From contig CAMCCC010000008.1 of NCBI GenBank assembly GCA_945873205.1, positions 1 to 64,000 on the forward strand: a stretch of DNA of 64,000 nt, read 5' to 3'. This stretch comes from an uncultured bacterium (GTDB lineage Bacteria > Bacillota > Clostridia > Oscillospirales > Oscillospiraceae). Positions 14,881-23,026 of this stretch are shown in pieces (within the stretch, counting starts at the first letter, position 1; every line of letters starts with the position of its first letter). The notes beneath the pieces are model-generated. The model did no database searches and was not told the origin of the DNA. It saw only the letters and a list, made by a program, of their open reading frames with translations. Made by a program: the position numbers and the translations under genes.

Positions 14881-16977
14881 ATGGGACTGACGCTGGAATC
14901 CACCGGGAGAGGCGCCCGGGGGGAGGCGCTGCATATTGAGCGGCCCCGGCCGGGGGATAAGATCATTGCCCTGGCGGGAAACCCCAACGTGGGCAAAAGC
15001 ACCATATTCAATAATCTCACCGGCATGAAGCAGCACACCGGCAACTGGCCGGGCAAGACCGTCAGCAACGCCAGGGGCTACTGCCGCAGCGAAAAGCGGG
15101 GCTATGTGCTGGTGGATGTGCCCGGGGCCTATTCCCTGACGGCGGCCTCGCCGGAGGAGGAGCTGGCCCGGGATTTCATCTGTTACGGCGGTGCGGACGC
15201 GGTGCTGCTGGTCTGTGACGGAGGCTGTCTGGAACGGAACATGAAGCTGCTGCTGCAGGTGATGGAGACAGGAAAGCCGGTGCTGCTGTGCGTGAACCTG
15301 CTGGACGAAGCGGAGAGCAGGGGAATACATATTGACCTGAAGGCCCTGGAAGGGCAGCTGGGCGTGCCGGTGATCGGTACGGTAGGCAGAGACAAAGGAA
15401 GCCGGGGGTGGCTGCTGGCGGCCCTGGACGCACTGTTTGACCGGCTGGCGGAGCAGAAGCCCTACGCGGTGGAATACCCGGCGCCGGTGGAAGAGGCGGT
15501 GGCAGCCCTGGCACTCCTGATAAGCAAGGGGGAGGGACTGGCACGGCGCTTCACGGCCCTGCGGCTGCTGGAAGGGGAGCAGAGCATGGAGGAGCGGGCC
15601 GGGCCGGCGCTGCTGGCCGCGGCCCGGCAGCAGCGGCAGAAGCTGGAAGAACAGGGCCTGGATGAGGAGCGGCTCCATGACATCCTGGCCGCCGCCCTGG
15701 TGGGGGCAGGGGAGCACATCTGTGCCCGGGCGGTGGAAAATGCCGGAAGCGGTTACGGGAGCCGGGACCGGCGGATCGATGGGATCGTTACCAGCCGCCG
15801 CTGGGGCTATCCGCTGATGGTCGCCCTGCTGGCGCTGATCTTCTTCCTGACCATCAGCGGAGCCAACGTCCCTTCCCAATGGCTGTCCAAAGGGCTGTTT
15901 TGGGTGGAGGACGCGCTGGCAGCGCTGCTGCTGAAGCTGGGGATGCCGGCCTGGCTGCGGGGCTTGCTGGTGGATGGGGCCTTCCGCACCCTGGCCTGGG
16001 TGACGTCGGTGATGCTGCCGCCCATGGCTATCTTCTTTCCGCTGTTCACGCTGATGGAGGACTCCGGCTATCTGCCCCGGATCGCCTACAACCTTGACCG
16101 GCCCTTTTGCCGCTGCGGCTCCTGCGGGCGGCAGGCCCTGACCATGGCCATGGGTTTTGGCTGCAACGCCGCGGGGGTGGTGGGCTGCCGGATTATCCAT
16201 TCGCCGCGGGAACGGCTGCTGGCCATCCTCACCAACAGCATGGTGCCCTGCAATGGGCGCTTTCCCACCCTGATTGCCCTGATCACCATGTTTTTCATGG
16301 CCGGCAGCTCGGCTCTGGGGGCGGCTTTGGGACTGACCGGGCTGATCCTGCTGGCGGTGGGGCTGACGCTTCTGACCACAAAGCTGCTGAGCGTCACGCT
16401 GCTGAAGGGGGAGGTCTCCGCCTTCGTGCTGGAGCTGCCCCCCTACCGGCGGCCGGAGCTGGGGAAGGTGATCGTGCGGTCGATTCTGGATCGGACGCTG
16501 TTTGTGCTGGGCCGGGCGGCGGCGGTGGCGGCGCCGGCGGGGGCCTTATTGTGGCTGCTGGCCAACGTAAAGGTAGGCGGAGCGCCGTTACTGATGGCGC
16601 TGGCCGGGGCCCTGGACCCACTGGGGCGGCTGCTGGGCATGGACGGGGTGATCCTGCTGGCCTTCCTCCTGGGCTTCCCGGCCAATGAGATCGTGCTGCC
16701 CATTGCGGTGATGATCTACAGCATGGGAGGCAGCCTGACGGAGCTGGGGGAGCTGTCGGCCCTGCGTCCGCTGCTGGCGGAAAACGGCTGGACGGCAGTG
16801 ACGGCCCTGTGCGTGATGCTGTTTTCCCTGTGCCACTGGCCCTGCTCCACCACGCTGCTGACCATCAAAAAAGAGACCGGCAGCGCCAAGTGGACAGCGC
16901 TGTCGGCCCTGCTGCCCACGGCGCTGGGGGCGCTGCTGTGTATGGCGGTGAATGGGCTGGCGAGGCTGCTGGTATAG
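14881..16977 (+). CDS. feoB: Ferrous iron transporter B
   Basis: This is the main Fe(II) importer. The 698-residue protein has an N-terminal cytoplasmic G domain and a C-terminal membrane domain. GTPase motifs are G1 GNPNVGKS (33-40), G3 DVPG (79-82) and G4 NLLD (139-142). The Gate/core membrane part has GFGCNAAGVVGCR and SMVPCNGRFPTL, including the conserved Cys of FeoB. AAGGAGGAGCC lies directly before the ATG at 14881, while a longer frame to 14848 lacks a site. No separate feoC was found. Confidence 0.97.
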   Translation: MGLTLESTGRGARGEALHIERPRPGDKIIALAGNPNVGKSTIFNNLTGMKQHTGNWPGKTVSNARGYCRSEKRGYVLVDVPGAYSLTAASPEEELARDFICYGGADAVLLVCDGGCLERNMKLLLQVMETGKPVLLCVNLLDEAESRGIHIDLKALEGQLGVPVIGTVGRDKGSRGWLLAALDALFDRLAEQKPYAVEYPAPVEEAVAALALLISKGEGLARRFTALRLLEGEQSMEERAGPALLAAARQQRQKLEEQGLDEERLHDILAAALVGAGEHICARAVENAGSGYGSRDRRIDGIVTSRRWGYPLMVALLALIFFLTISGANVPSQWLSKGLFWVEDALAALLLKLGMPAWLRGLLVDGAFRTLAWVTSVMLPPMAIFFPLFTLMEDSGYLPRIAYNLDRPFCRCGSCGRQALTMAMGFGCNAAGVVGCRIIHSPRERLLAILTNSMVPCNGRFPTLIALITMFFMAGSSALGAALGLTGLILLAVGLTLLTTKLLSVTLLKGEVSAFVLELPPYRRPELGKVIVRSILDRTLFVLGRAAAVAAPAGALLWLLANVKVGGAPLLMALAGALDPLGRLLGMDGVILLAFLLGFPANEIVLPIAVMIYSMGGSLTELGELSALRPLLAENGWTAVTALCVMLFSLCHWPCSTTLLTIKKETGSAKWTALSALLPTALGALLCMAVNGLARLLV

Positions 16978-17013
16978 CGCCCCCATTTGAGGGAGAGCCG
17001 GGAATGGCATTTC

Positions 17014-17096
17014 CACCTCATCCGCCTCGCTTCGCTCAGCACCTTCCCCTCCAGGGGAAGGCTTTCCCGCAGCTTGGTTCTTTGACAGTCTCAGGC
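17014..17096. repeat. Dispersed hairpin repeat, family A half-unit
   Basis: CCACCTCATC, then the tip CCGCCTCGCTTCGCTCAGC, then CCTTCCCCTCCAGGGGAAGG. The right end runs to TTTGACAG, the same terminal sequence as family B copies. It sits between the convergent feoB gene and the exported-protein gene and touches the stop codon of the latter. Confidence 0.75.
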
Positions 17097-17639
17097 GCTG
17101 GCCACATAGCCCCGGCCGTCGGAATACAGCACGGGGGCCATGCCGGAGACCAGAAGCACCATGTCCTCCACCGGGGTCTGGCTGCCGGCGCGGCCATACT
17201 GGGGCCGGGTGACCAGCTCCTGGCTGAGATAGCCGGTTTCCGCCCAGGTGGGCAGCTGACCGGTGATGAACTGCCGCAGGCTGCTGAAAAGCGCCTCCCG
17301 GCTCTGGACGCTGCCCAGATACACGCCGCTGACGTACACGCCCTCACTGCGCTCCACCCCTGGCGTGGCGTCCAGCAGGGCGGCGGAAAGCTCCGGCACA
17401 GTGCCGGAGGGAGGGCGCAGCCGCAGATGATAACGCTGCCGCACCCGGGGCTGTTGGGCCGGGCCGGCCACGATCTCCTCCGCCGCGGCGCCGGCTGCGG
17501 TACGGGCCCGGCCGGCGTCCAGGGGGGAATACAGCCCCGCCAGCGCCTGCCCATCCACCCACAGGGAGCAGCACAGGTGCATATTTGCCGCCAGCCCGAA
17601 GCCCAGGGCCAGGGCCAATAATAGTAGCTTCTTCCACAT
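17091..17639 (-). CDS. Exported protein of unknown function
   Basis: This is a 182-residue protein with an N-terminal signal sequence (MWKKLLLLALALGFGLAANMHLCC). The rest is soluble, rich in Ala, Arg, Pro and Ser, and contains a segment (RYHLRLRPPSGTVPELSAALLD, then EGVYVSGVYLGSVQSREAL) that loosely resembles repeat regions before murein peptidase domains. No catalytic domain follows. I chose the ATG at 17639, with GGAGG 9 nt upstream. No firm family assignment is possible. Confidence 0.65.
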   Translation of the reverse strand: MWKKLLLLALALGFGLAANMHLCCSLWVDGQALAGLYSPLDAGRARTAAGAAAEEIVAGPAQQPRVRQRYHLRLRPPSGTVPELSAALLDATPGVERSEGVYVSGVYLGSVQSREALFSSLRQFITGQLPTWAETGYLSQELVTRPQYGRAGSQTPVEDMVLLVSGMAPVLYSDGRGYVASA

Positions 17640-17660
17640 GAAAAAACACCTCCGGGAGTT

Positions 17661-17689
17661 AACATAATACATATGCGTTCCCGGGTCAA
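17661..17689 (-). promoter_or_regulatory. Predicted promoter of the exported-protein gene
   Basis: On the minus strand TTGACC (17689-17684) and TATGTT (17666-17661) are spaced 17 bp, just upstream of the ribosome site. Confidence 0.5.
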
Positions 17690-17715
17690 TGGCTTCGACA
17701 AAACTGGTGAAAAGG

Positions 17716-18345
17716 TCAGGAAAACTGATCTTCCTCCGGGGCGTCGGGGGCGGCGTCGGTGACGGAGACCTCAAAGGCGGTCTTTTCCACGGGGCCGTCC
17801 TCGGTGAGCTTTATGTAGCTGCGGCTCTGGATGCGGCCCTGGAGCTGCAGGTGGGTGCCCACGGTCCAGCCGGCGGCCTCCCTGGCTTTCAGACCCCAGC
17901 AGATGCAGGGCAGGTAGTCCGAGCGGCCGTAGTGCCGGTTTACCGCCAGCATCAGGTCGCAGATGTCCCGGCCCATGGGAGTGGTACGCAGGTTGGGGGC
18001 TTTGCATAGCGTGCCGGACAGCTGCACCAGGTTCTCGTCCTCGCCGTCGCAGAAGCCCAGCTCCTTGGCCAGCACCGTGATCACCAGCTTCGCCCCCTGG
18101 CCGTGGCGGTTGTTGAAGGTGCGCAGCTGCCCCTCCACCCACAGCTTGCCCTGGTTCTCCACAGTCAGCGCCGCCAGCTGCTCCTGCCGCACCACGATGT
18201 TGATCACGTCCCGGTTGCCGGAGAGCCGCTCCACCTCCAGGGGGAAGATGTAAAACTGCTGGGAGCGGCTGGAATGGGAATAGACCGGCTTGCCGCTCAT
18301 GCTGCCGCACAGCCGGGTGAAATTATTGTCGCATATCATGTCCAT
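17716..18345 (-). CDS. Single-stranded DNA-binding protein with duplicated OB fold
   Basis: This 209-residue protein appears to contain two OB-fold halves: residues about 1-105 (MDMICDNNFTRLCGSMSGKP, then FYIFPLEVERLSGNRDVIN) and about 106-200 (VQLSGTLCKAPNLRTTPMGR and CDLMLAVNRHYGRSDYLPCI). The second half has the usual SSB/PriB core pattern. An acidic C-terminus (DAAPDAPEEDQFS) is like that of SSB tails. I chose the ATG at 18345 with AAAAGGACGG upstream. It is divergent from deoC. A classical ssb is expected elsewhere, so this may be a secondary SSB. Confidence 0.82.
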   Translation of the reverse strand: MDMICDNNFTRLCGSMSGKPVYSHSSRSQQFYIFPLEVERLSGNRDVINIVVRQEQLAALTVENQGKLWVEGQLRTFNNRHGQGAKLVITVLAKELGFCDGEDENLVQLSGTLCKAPNLRTTPMGRDICDLMLAVNRHYGRSDYLPCICWGLKAREAAGWTVGTHLQLQGRIQSRSYIKLTEDGPVEKTAFEVSVTDAAPDAPEEDQFS

Positions 18346-18397
18346 GGGTCGTGCCGTCCTTTTCGTTGAGATACTCAAGCATATTCCCGCGGCGCAC

Positions 18398-18425
18398 TTG
18401 AATATGACAGCGGAAATGGTATAAT
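18398..18425 (+). promoter_or_regulatory. Predicted promoter of deoC
   Basis: TTGAAT (18398-18403) and TATAAT (18420-18425) are spaced 16 bp, 28 bp before the start codon. Confidence 0.65.
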
Positions 18426-18453
18426 AGAGGCATCTTACTGAAGGAGAAAAAAT

Positions 18454-19137
18454 ATGGATATCAAAGAAATCCTTGAAAAATGCGACCATACCCTGCTGCG
18501 GGTGGACTGCACCAGCCAGGAAATCCGAAATCTTTGCGACCAGGCCATAAAGTATCACTGCGCCAGCGTGTGCATCCCGCCCTGCCATGTGGCCGGGGCC
18601 AAACGCTATGTAGGCGACAAGCTGACGCTGTGCACCGTCATCGGCTTTCCCAACGGGTATATGACCTCCGCCGCCAAGGCCTTTGAGGCCGCCGACGCCA
18701 TCCGCAACGGCGCCGACGAGATCGACATGGTGATCAACCTCTCCATGGTGAAGGACGGCTGCTGGGTGGATGTGGCCAATGACATACGGGCCGTGCGGGA
18801 GGCCACCCGGGGCAAGATTTTGAAGGTGATCATCGAGTGCTGCCTGCTGACCGAAGACGAAAAGGTCCACCTGTGCAAGATCGTCTCCGACTGCGGGGCG
18901 GACTTCATCAAGACCTCCACCGGCTTCAGCAAGGGCGGGGCCACCCGGGAGGACGTGAAGCTGATGCGGGACAACTGCCCGGAGACGGTGAAGGTAAAGG
19001 CCGCCGGCGGCATCGCCAGCCTGCAGGACGCGGAGGACTTCATCGCCCTGGGGGCGGAGCGCCTGGGCACCAGCCGGATCGTAAAGCTGGCCATGGAACT
19101 GGAGAACCAGGCCGGCGCACCCAACGAGAATTATTAA
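18454..19137 (+). CDS. deoC: Deoxyribose-phosphate aldolase
   Basis: This cytoplasmic aldolase cleaves 2-deoxyribose-5-phosphate to glyceraldehyde-3-phosphate and acetaldehyde in deoxynucleoside breakdown. It is 227 residues, of family length. The Schiff-base lysine is in DFIKTSTGFS (Lys153), and the second active-site lysine in VKVKAAGGI (Lys182). It is monocistronic, with its own promoter and a following hairpin; no other deo gene is near. Confidence 0.95.
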   Translation: MDIKEILEKCDHTLLRVDCTSQEIRNLCDQAIKYHCASVCIPPCHVAGAKRYVGDKLTLCTVIGFPNGYMTSAAKAFEAADAIRNGADEIDMVINLSMVKDGCWVDVANDIRAVREATRGKILKVIIECCLLTEDEKVHLCKIVSDCGADFIKTSTGFSKGGATREDVKLMRDNCPETVKVKAAGGIASLQDAEDFIALGAERLGTSRIVKLAMELENQAGAPNENY

Positions 19138-19141
19138 AGCA

Positions 19142-19174
19142 CATAAGCGGGGCCGAATACCGGCCCCGCTTATG
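19142..19174. terminator. Bidirectional hairpin between deoC and the membrane protein gene
   Basis: A 14-bp perfect stem (CATAAGCGGGGCCG with its complement) with a 5-nt loop lies between convergent genes. T-runs are weak on both sides. Confidence 0.75.
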
Positions 19175-19176
19175 CA

Positions 19177-19551
19177 TTATAAATGGGCGGCCAGGAAGCG
19201 GCGCAGCAGGGTGCACAGCCCCAGCCCCGGCAGGGACAGGGCCAGCCACAGCAGCAGGAACTGGGGGCAGATCTGCCCCAGCAGGTTGAAGGGCATGGCG
19301 GAATAGTCCCAGACCTGCCAGCCCAGCCGCAGATTCACCAGGCAGCCGGTGAAAAACTCCACCGTGGTGATGGCCGCGGCGCTGAGCAGGCACTTGCGCC
19401 ACAGGGGCATGGCGCTCATGGAAATGAAGTACATCAGGGTGAAGCAGAAGCCGCCGCAAAGCAGCATGGTCCAGTGGGTCCAGCCCCGCCAGCACAGCTC
19501 CATCAGGCCGTAAAGGGCCGCCCCGCTCAGGTAAACCAACAGATATTCCAT
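19177..19551 (-). CDS. Small polytopic membrane protein (putative ABC transporter type IV/PF06541-like)
   Basis: This is a 124-residue protein with about four hydrophobic helices. The motif near the C-terminus, WDYSAMPFNLLGQICPQFLLLW, is typical of a membrane family annotated as a putative ABC-transporter permease. The stop lies just beyond the deoC hairpin. No ATPase gene is next to it, so the transporter role is only by family name. Confidence 0.75.
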   Translation of the reverse strand: MEYLLVYLSGAALYGLMELCWRGWTHWTMLLCGGFCFTLMYFISMSAMPLWRKCLLSAAAITTVEFFTGCLVNLRLGWQVWDYSAMPFNLLGQICPQFLLLWLALSLPGLGLCTLLRRFLAAHL

Positions 19552-19642
19552 GCGTTCAACTCTCTTCCTCTCTGCCGCTAGCTTTTGCCGGCGGCGGCAT
19601 TTTCATGCGGGGAAGGGCATAGAATAAAATTGGAAAAAAGCC

Positions 19643-19671
19643 TTGACACGGGGGAGAAAAACTGGTATAGT
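19643..19671 (+). promoter_or_regulatory. Promoter of the infC-rpmI-rplT operon
   Basis: TTGACA (19643-19648) and TATAGT (19666-19671) are spaced 17 bp, giving a near-consensus strong promoter about 160 bp upstream of infC. Confidence 0.88.
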
Positions 19672-19677
19672 ATCAGC

Positions 19678-19817
19678 GCTAAAACAAAGAAGGCTCGGCG
19701 TCCGCCGTCCTCACCCAGCGGTAATTGGGCTGCTGCGGTTAATAAAGCACCGCCCCTGTCTGTGGGGGATTCCTGTGTTTTACTGTGCGGATGCCATCAT
19801 CCGCACTTTTTATTTTT
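19678..19817 (+). promoter_or_regulatory. Ribosomal protein L20-type leader with attenuator
   Basis: This non-coding leader ends in a perfect terminator: GTGCGGATG (19785-19793), loop CCAT, CATCCGCAC (19798-19806), then TTTTTATTTTT. It stands between the strong promoter and infC. In Firmicutes this operon is controlled by L20 binding its leader and causing premature termination, and the layout here matches. I did not trace the full antiterminator fold. Confidence 0.78.
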
Positions 19818-19832
19818 CCGGAGGTGTTAACA

Positions 19833-20408
19833 ATAGCAAACGCTGTTCATCAAATCAACGAGGAAATTCTTGACAAGGAAGTCCGCCTGATCGGCGACCA
19901 GGGCGAGCAGCTGGGTATCATGTCTGCCCAGGAGGCGCTGAAGATCGCTGTGGAAAAGGAACTGGACCTGGTCAAGATAGCTCCGGGCTCCAATCCCCCG
20001 GTCTGCAAGGTGATGGACTATGGCAAGTTCCGCTTTGAGCAGGCCAAGAAGGAGAAGGAAGCCAAGAAGAATCAGCGAGTGATCGAGATCAAGGAAATCC
20101 GGATGAGCCCGGGTATCGGCGAGAACGACTTTAACACCAAGCTGAAAAACGGCCAGAAGTTCCTGAACGACGGCGACCGGGTGAAGGTTTCCGTCCGCTT
20201 CCGCGGCAGAGAAATGGCCCACACCGAGATCGGCGAGCAGCTGCTGAAGGACTTCGCGGCCAAGTGTGCGGATATTGCCACTTTGGATAAGAACCCCAAG
20301 CTGGAGGGGCGGAATATGTCCATGTTCCTCTCTCCCAAACCCCAGGCTCCGGCCAAGAAGCCGGCCAAGCCCAAGGCCCCCAAAGCAACGGAGGCGCAGG
20401 GCGAATAA
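19833..20408 (+). CDS. infC: Translation initiation factor IF-3, likely AUA start
   Basis: IF-3 binds 30S subunits and checks the start codon and initiator tRNA. The protein has about 191 residues, beginning [29 protein letters not shown], with the family core SRFRF-like segments ([27 protein letters not shown]) and the C-terminal [23 protein letters not shown] lies exactly 8 nt before an ATA. No ATG is placed well; an in-frame GTG at 19824 overlaps the ribosome site. IF-3 genes often use AUU-like starts for autoregulation, so AUA fits. It is followed by L35 and L20. Confidence 0.93.
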   Translation: MANAVHQINEEILDKEVRLIGDQGEQLGIMSAQEALKIAVEKELDLVKIAPGSNPPVCKVMDYGKFRFEQAKKEKEAKKNQRVIEIKEIRMSPGIGENDFNTKLKNGQKFLNDGDRVKVSVRFRGREMAHTEIGEQLLKDFAAKCADIATLDKNPKLEGRNMSMFLSPKPQAPAKKPAKPKAPKATEAQGE

Positions 20409-20463
20409 ACGTCAGCAGCAGGCAAGGCTGCCTGTCAACCCAGATACGGAAGGAGAAAACATC

Positions 20464-20661
20464 ATGCCCAAACTGAAAACCCATAGCGGTGCAAAGAAGA
20501 GATTCAATCTCACCAAGTCCGGCAAGGTAAAGCGCGCACACGCTTTTAAGAGCCATATCCTCACCAAGAAGGACACCAAGCGCTGCCGCCGTCTGCGTTC
20601 CGAGGCTTATGCCGACGCCACCAACGAGGCAACCATCAAGAAAATGATCCCTTACAAATAA
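20464..20661 (+). CDS. rpmI: 50S ribosomal protein L35
   Basis: This is a 65-residue basic protein of the large ribosomal subunit. The sequence [20 protein letters not shown] and the Arg-rich middle are diagnostic. AAGGAGAAAACATC precedes the ATG. It lies between infC and rplT in the standard operon. Confidence 0.97.
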   Translation: MPKLKTHSGAKKRFNLTKSGKVKRAHAFKSHILTKKDTKRCRRLRSEAYADATNEATIKKMIPYK

Positions 20662-20690
20662 GGGCCGACGCTATATAGGAGGATAATCAA

Positions 20691-21044
20691 ATGGCAAGAG
20701 TTAAAGGCGCAATGATGACCCGCAAGCACAGAAATAAGGTTCTGGGTCTTGCTAAGGGTTACTGGGGCAACAAGTCCCGTCACTATAAGATGGCAAACGA
20801 GCAGCTGATGAAGTCCGGCCGCTACGCTTACGTTGGCCGTAAGCAGAAGAAGCGCGACTTCCGCAAGCTGTGGATCACCCGCATCAGCGCGGGCTGCAAG
20901 ATGAACGGCATGAACTACTCCAGCTTCATGCACGGTCTGAAGCTGGCCGGTATCGACATGAACCGCAAGATGCTCTCCGAGATGGCCATCCACGACCCCG
21001 CTGCCTTCGCCACCCTGTGCGATATGGCAAAGAACGCCAAGTAA
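20691..21044 (+). CDS. rplT: 50S ribosomal protein L20
   Basis: This is a 117-residue protein of the large subunit, needed early in assembly and known in Firmicutes to repress its own operon through the leader. The sequence begins [20 protein letters not shown] and has [15 protein letters not shown], the family core. The ribosome site is TAGGAGGATAATCAA. The codons are those of a highly expressed gene. Confidence 0.97.
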   Translation: MARVKGAMMTRKHRNKVLGLAKGYWGNKSRHYKMANEQLMKSGRYAYVGRKQKKRDFRKLWITRISAGCKMNGMNYSSFMHGLKLAGIDMNRKMLSEMAIHDPAAFATLCDMAKNAK

Positions 21045-21064
21045 TTTCAAATTACAGCATAAAG

Positions 21065-21094
21065 CCCCCTGACGCAAAGCGTCAGGGGGATTTT
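21065..21094 (+). terminator. Intrinsic terminator of the infC operon
   Basis: An 11-bp stem CCCCCTGACGC with its complement and an AAA loop ends in ATTTT. Confidence 0.88.
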
Positions 21095-21096
21095 CA

Positions 21097-21335
21097 ACTT
21101 GTCAAAAAAGTCCTATTTACCTGCTGCACCAGTGGATTCTGCCGGTCAAAGGCTTCCCCTTGAGGGGAAGCTGGCGGCACAGCCGACTGATGAGGTGGCA
21201 AATGAAAACTTGGAAAAAGCGGGGACTACCGTCAAAAAAGCAGAATTTCCACCTCATCCGCCCAGTGTGCGCACTGGGCACCTTCCCCTCCAGGGGAAGG
21301 CTTGAGAAAGCTTACTCCTTCCTCACAGTGTGTTT
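21097..21335. repeat. Composite family A repeat (about 235 bp, two facing half-units)
   Basis: The left end CTTGTCAAAAAAG is followed by AGGCTTCCCCTTGAGGGGAAGC and GACTGATGAGGTGGC. A facing unit has CCACCTCATC, a palindromic tip, and CCTTCCCCTCCAGGGGAAGG, then CTTGAGAAAG. The two halves are inverse complements along their arms and could fold into one long structure. A near-copy sits at 31683-31915 and another at 25085-25275. It holds no gene. Confidence 0.85.
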
Positions 21336-21392
21336 TTGTGTGTTCGGGGTGATAAAACCGGCTTCACCGGGCAAACTAAGCCGGGTGATCAT

Positions 21393-21569
21393 ATGAAATA
21401 CAAAGACCCGAAAATGGAACAATACTGGAACACGCTGCCCCCGGGGGTGCAGACCCTGATCGAGGGCACCGGCGCCCAAATCAGCTCCCTGGGCATGCTC
21501 ACCAAGCTGGGGGAATACTACAAAAACGACACTACCCTGGAAGGAAAGCAGAAGGGCAGCATTACCTGA
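21393..21569 (+). CDS. Small protein of unknown function
   Basis: This 58-residue protein begins MKYKDPKMEQYWNTLPPGVQ and ends in a polar tail. It has no signal sequence or membrane helix. The aromatic, Pro-containing start resembles small hypothetical proteins I have seen in Oscillospiraceae, but I know no function. The ribosome site is weak. It overlaps the last 8 bp of the convergent hydrolase gene, so the two transcripts share their 3' ends. Confidence 0.5.
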   Translation: MKYKDPKMEQYWNTLPPGVQTLIEGTGAQISSLGMLTKLGEYYKNDTTLEGKQKGSIT

Positions 21570-22221
21570 GGCAGTAGTCCAGGATCAGCTCCGCGATCTT
21601 CTCCTTGTGCACGATGTAGCTGGTGTGGCTCTCCCCGGGCAGAATCCGGAGGGTGGCGTTGGGGATGCTTTCGGCGATGAAGCGGGTGTCCTCCTCCAGG
21701 ACCAGGTCCTTACTGCCGGCCAGCACCAGGGTGGGGGTTTCAATGGCCTGCAGCTGCTCTTTCGTGATGTGGGGCTCCGTCAGCATCAGCTCAAACAGGG
21801 GATTCTTGTGGAGGAAGTTGATTACCTTAAAAAGGCGCACAATCCGCTTGACCACCGCGTCCGGCCGGGTATTGGCGCCGCTGATGACCATTTTATCCAG
21901 CAGCTTTGGGTGCTTGCCGGCCAGCAGCAGGCCGATGATCCCTCCGTCGCTGAAGCCGTAATAGGTGACATGCTCCAGATGCAGGGCCTGAATGAACTGA
22001 AAGACGTCCTCCGCCATGTCTTCATAGTGGTACTCCGTCACCGGCTGGCTCTGGCCGTGGCCCCGGCTGTCCAGCAGGTAGCAGGTGAAATGTTCCGCCA
22101 GCAGGGGAAGGGCCTTGTCAAAAATTGCGTGGGTCTCGCCGTTGCCGTGGACCATCACCAGAGGCGCGCCGCTGCCGGCCACCTCGTAATAGAGATTCAC
22201 ATTGTTGACTGTGATATTCAT
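21562..22221 (-). CDS. Alpha/beta hydrolase
   Basis: This is a 219-residue cytoplasmic hydrolase. The oxyanion motif is VMVHGNGE (about residues 22-29). The nucleophile elbow is GFSDGG (Ser about 91), the acid is in SKDLVLEED, and the His is in GESHTSYI. The substrate is not known. GGAGG lies before the ATG on the minus strand. It overlaps the small plus-strand gene at its end. Confidence 0.9.
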   Translation of the reverse strand: MNITVNNVNLYYEVAGSGAPLVMVHGNGETHAIFDKALPLLAEHFTCYLLDSRGHGQSQPVTEYHYEDMAEDVFQFIQALHLEHVTYYGFSDGGIIGLLLAGKHPKLLDKMVISGANTRPDAVVKRIVRLFKVINFLHKNPLFELMLTEPHITKEQLQAIETPTLVLAGSKDLVLEEDTRFIAESIPNATLRILPGESHTSYIVHKEKIAELILDYCLR

Positions 22222-22413
22222 AGGGGACCTCCTCCAAAGTTTTTTCCCATCATAGCACGTCGCGATTGGAAGTGCAAGAGGCTGGAAAGGCCCATTTCTC
22301 CACTCCTTTCCCGGGAAATTTGGATTTTGCTCTTGATTTTTTCTGTATTTCCTATAGAATGGTAAAGTAAATTATCTGGAACATCCAGAACATTCTCAGG
22401 AGGAATGAATCAA

Positions 22414-22968
22414 ATGACTTACGAGATGGACATTGCCGGCTTAAAGCGGGACCTGCCCCTGTGCAAGGTAGCGGATGACCTGTACATAGGCGCTTTCGTC
22501 ATGTTCGGCGATGTGGAGCTGACCGTGCACTGCGCGGCGGAGCTGCTCAAGCGTGCCCCCGAATATGACTATATCATCGCCCCCGAAGCCAAGGCCATCC
22601 CTCTGCTCTACGAAATGGCCCGCCAGAGCGGCGCGGACAAGTACTTCCTGGCCCGCAAAGGCCCCAAGGCCTATATGTCCGGCGTATTTGAGGTAGAGGT
22701 GAAGTCCATTACCACCGCCGCTGTGCAGAAGCTGGTGATCGACACCGCCGATGCGGAGCTGATCCGCGGCAAGCGGATGCTGATCATTGACGACGTGATC
22801 TCCACCGGGGAGTCTCTCCGGGCCATGGAGGAGCTGGTGAACCGGGCCGGCGGCATCATTGCCGGTCGGATGGCCGTCCTGGCCGAGGGCGACGCCCAGC
22901 AGCGGGACGACATCATCACCCTGGCCCCCCTGCCCCTCTTTAATCCCGACGGCAGCATCAAGGCATAA
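22414..22968 (+). CDS. Phosphoribosyltransferase, adenine phosphoribosyltransferase-like
   Basis: This is a 184-residue type I phosphoribosyltransferase. The PRPP loop RMLIIDDVISTGES (Asp126/Asp127) is clear. The segment YDYIIAPEAKAIPLLYEMAR is like that of Apt proteins, and PRPP-dependent salvage of a purine base is likely. I chose the ATG at 22414, with AGGAGG 10 nt upstream; the ATG at 22405 is too close. It is a single-gene unit with a terminator. Confidence 0.87.
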   Translation: MTYEMDIAGLKRDLPLCKVADDLYIGAFVMFGDVELTVHCAAELLKRAPEYDYIIAPEAKAIPLLYEMARQSGADKYFLARKGPKAYMSGVFEVEVKSITTAAVQKLVIDTADAELIRGKRMLIIDDVISTGESLRAMEELVNRAGGIIAGRMAVLAEGDAQQRDDIITLAPLPLFNPDGSIKA

Positions 22969-22980
22969 ACCGAATAACAA

Positions 22981-23012
22981 AAAAGCTGACCCAGAGATGG
23001 GTCAGCTTTTTT
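22981..23012. terminator. Terminator between the phosphoribosyltransferase and MATE genes
   Basis: A 13-bp stem (AAAAGCTGACCCA with its complement) and a GAGA loop followed by T's serve the plus strand; the A-run on the other side lets it work for the minus-strand MATE gene too. Confidence 0.9.
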
Positions 23013-23026
23013 GTTTATCGGAAGGT

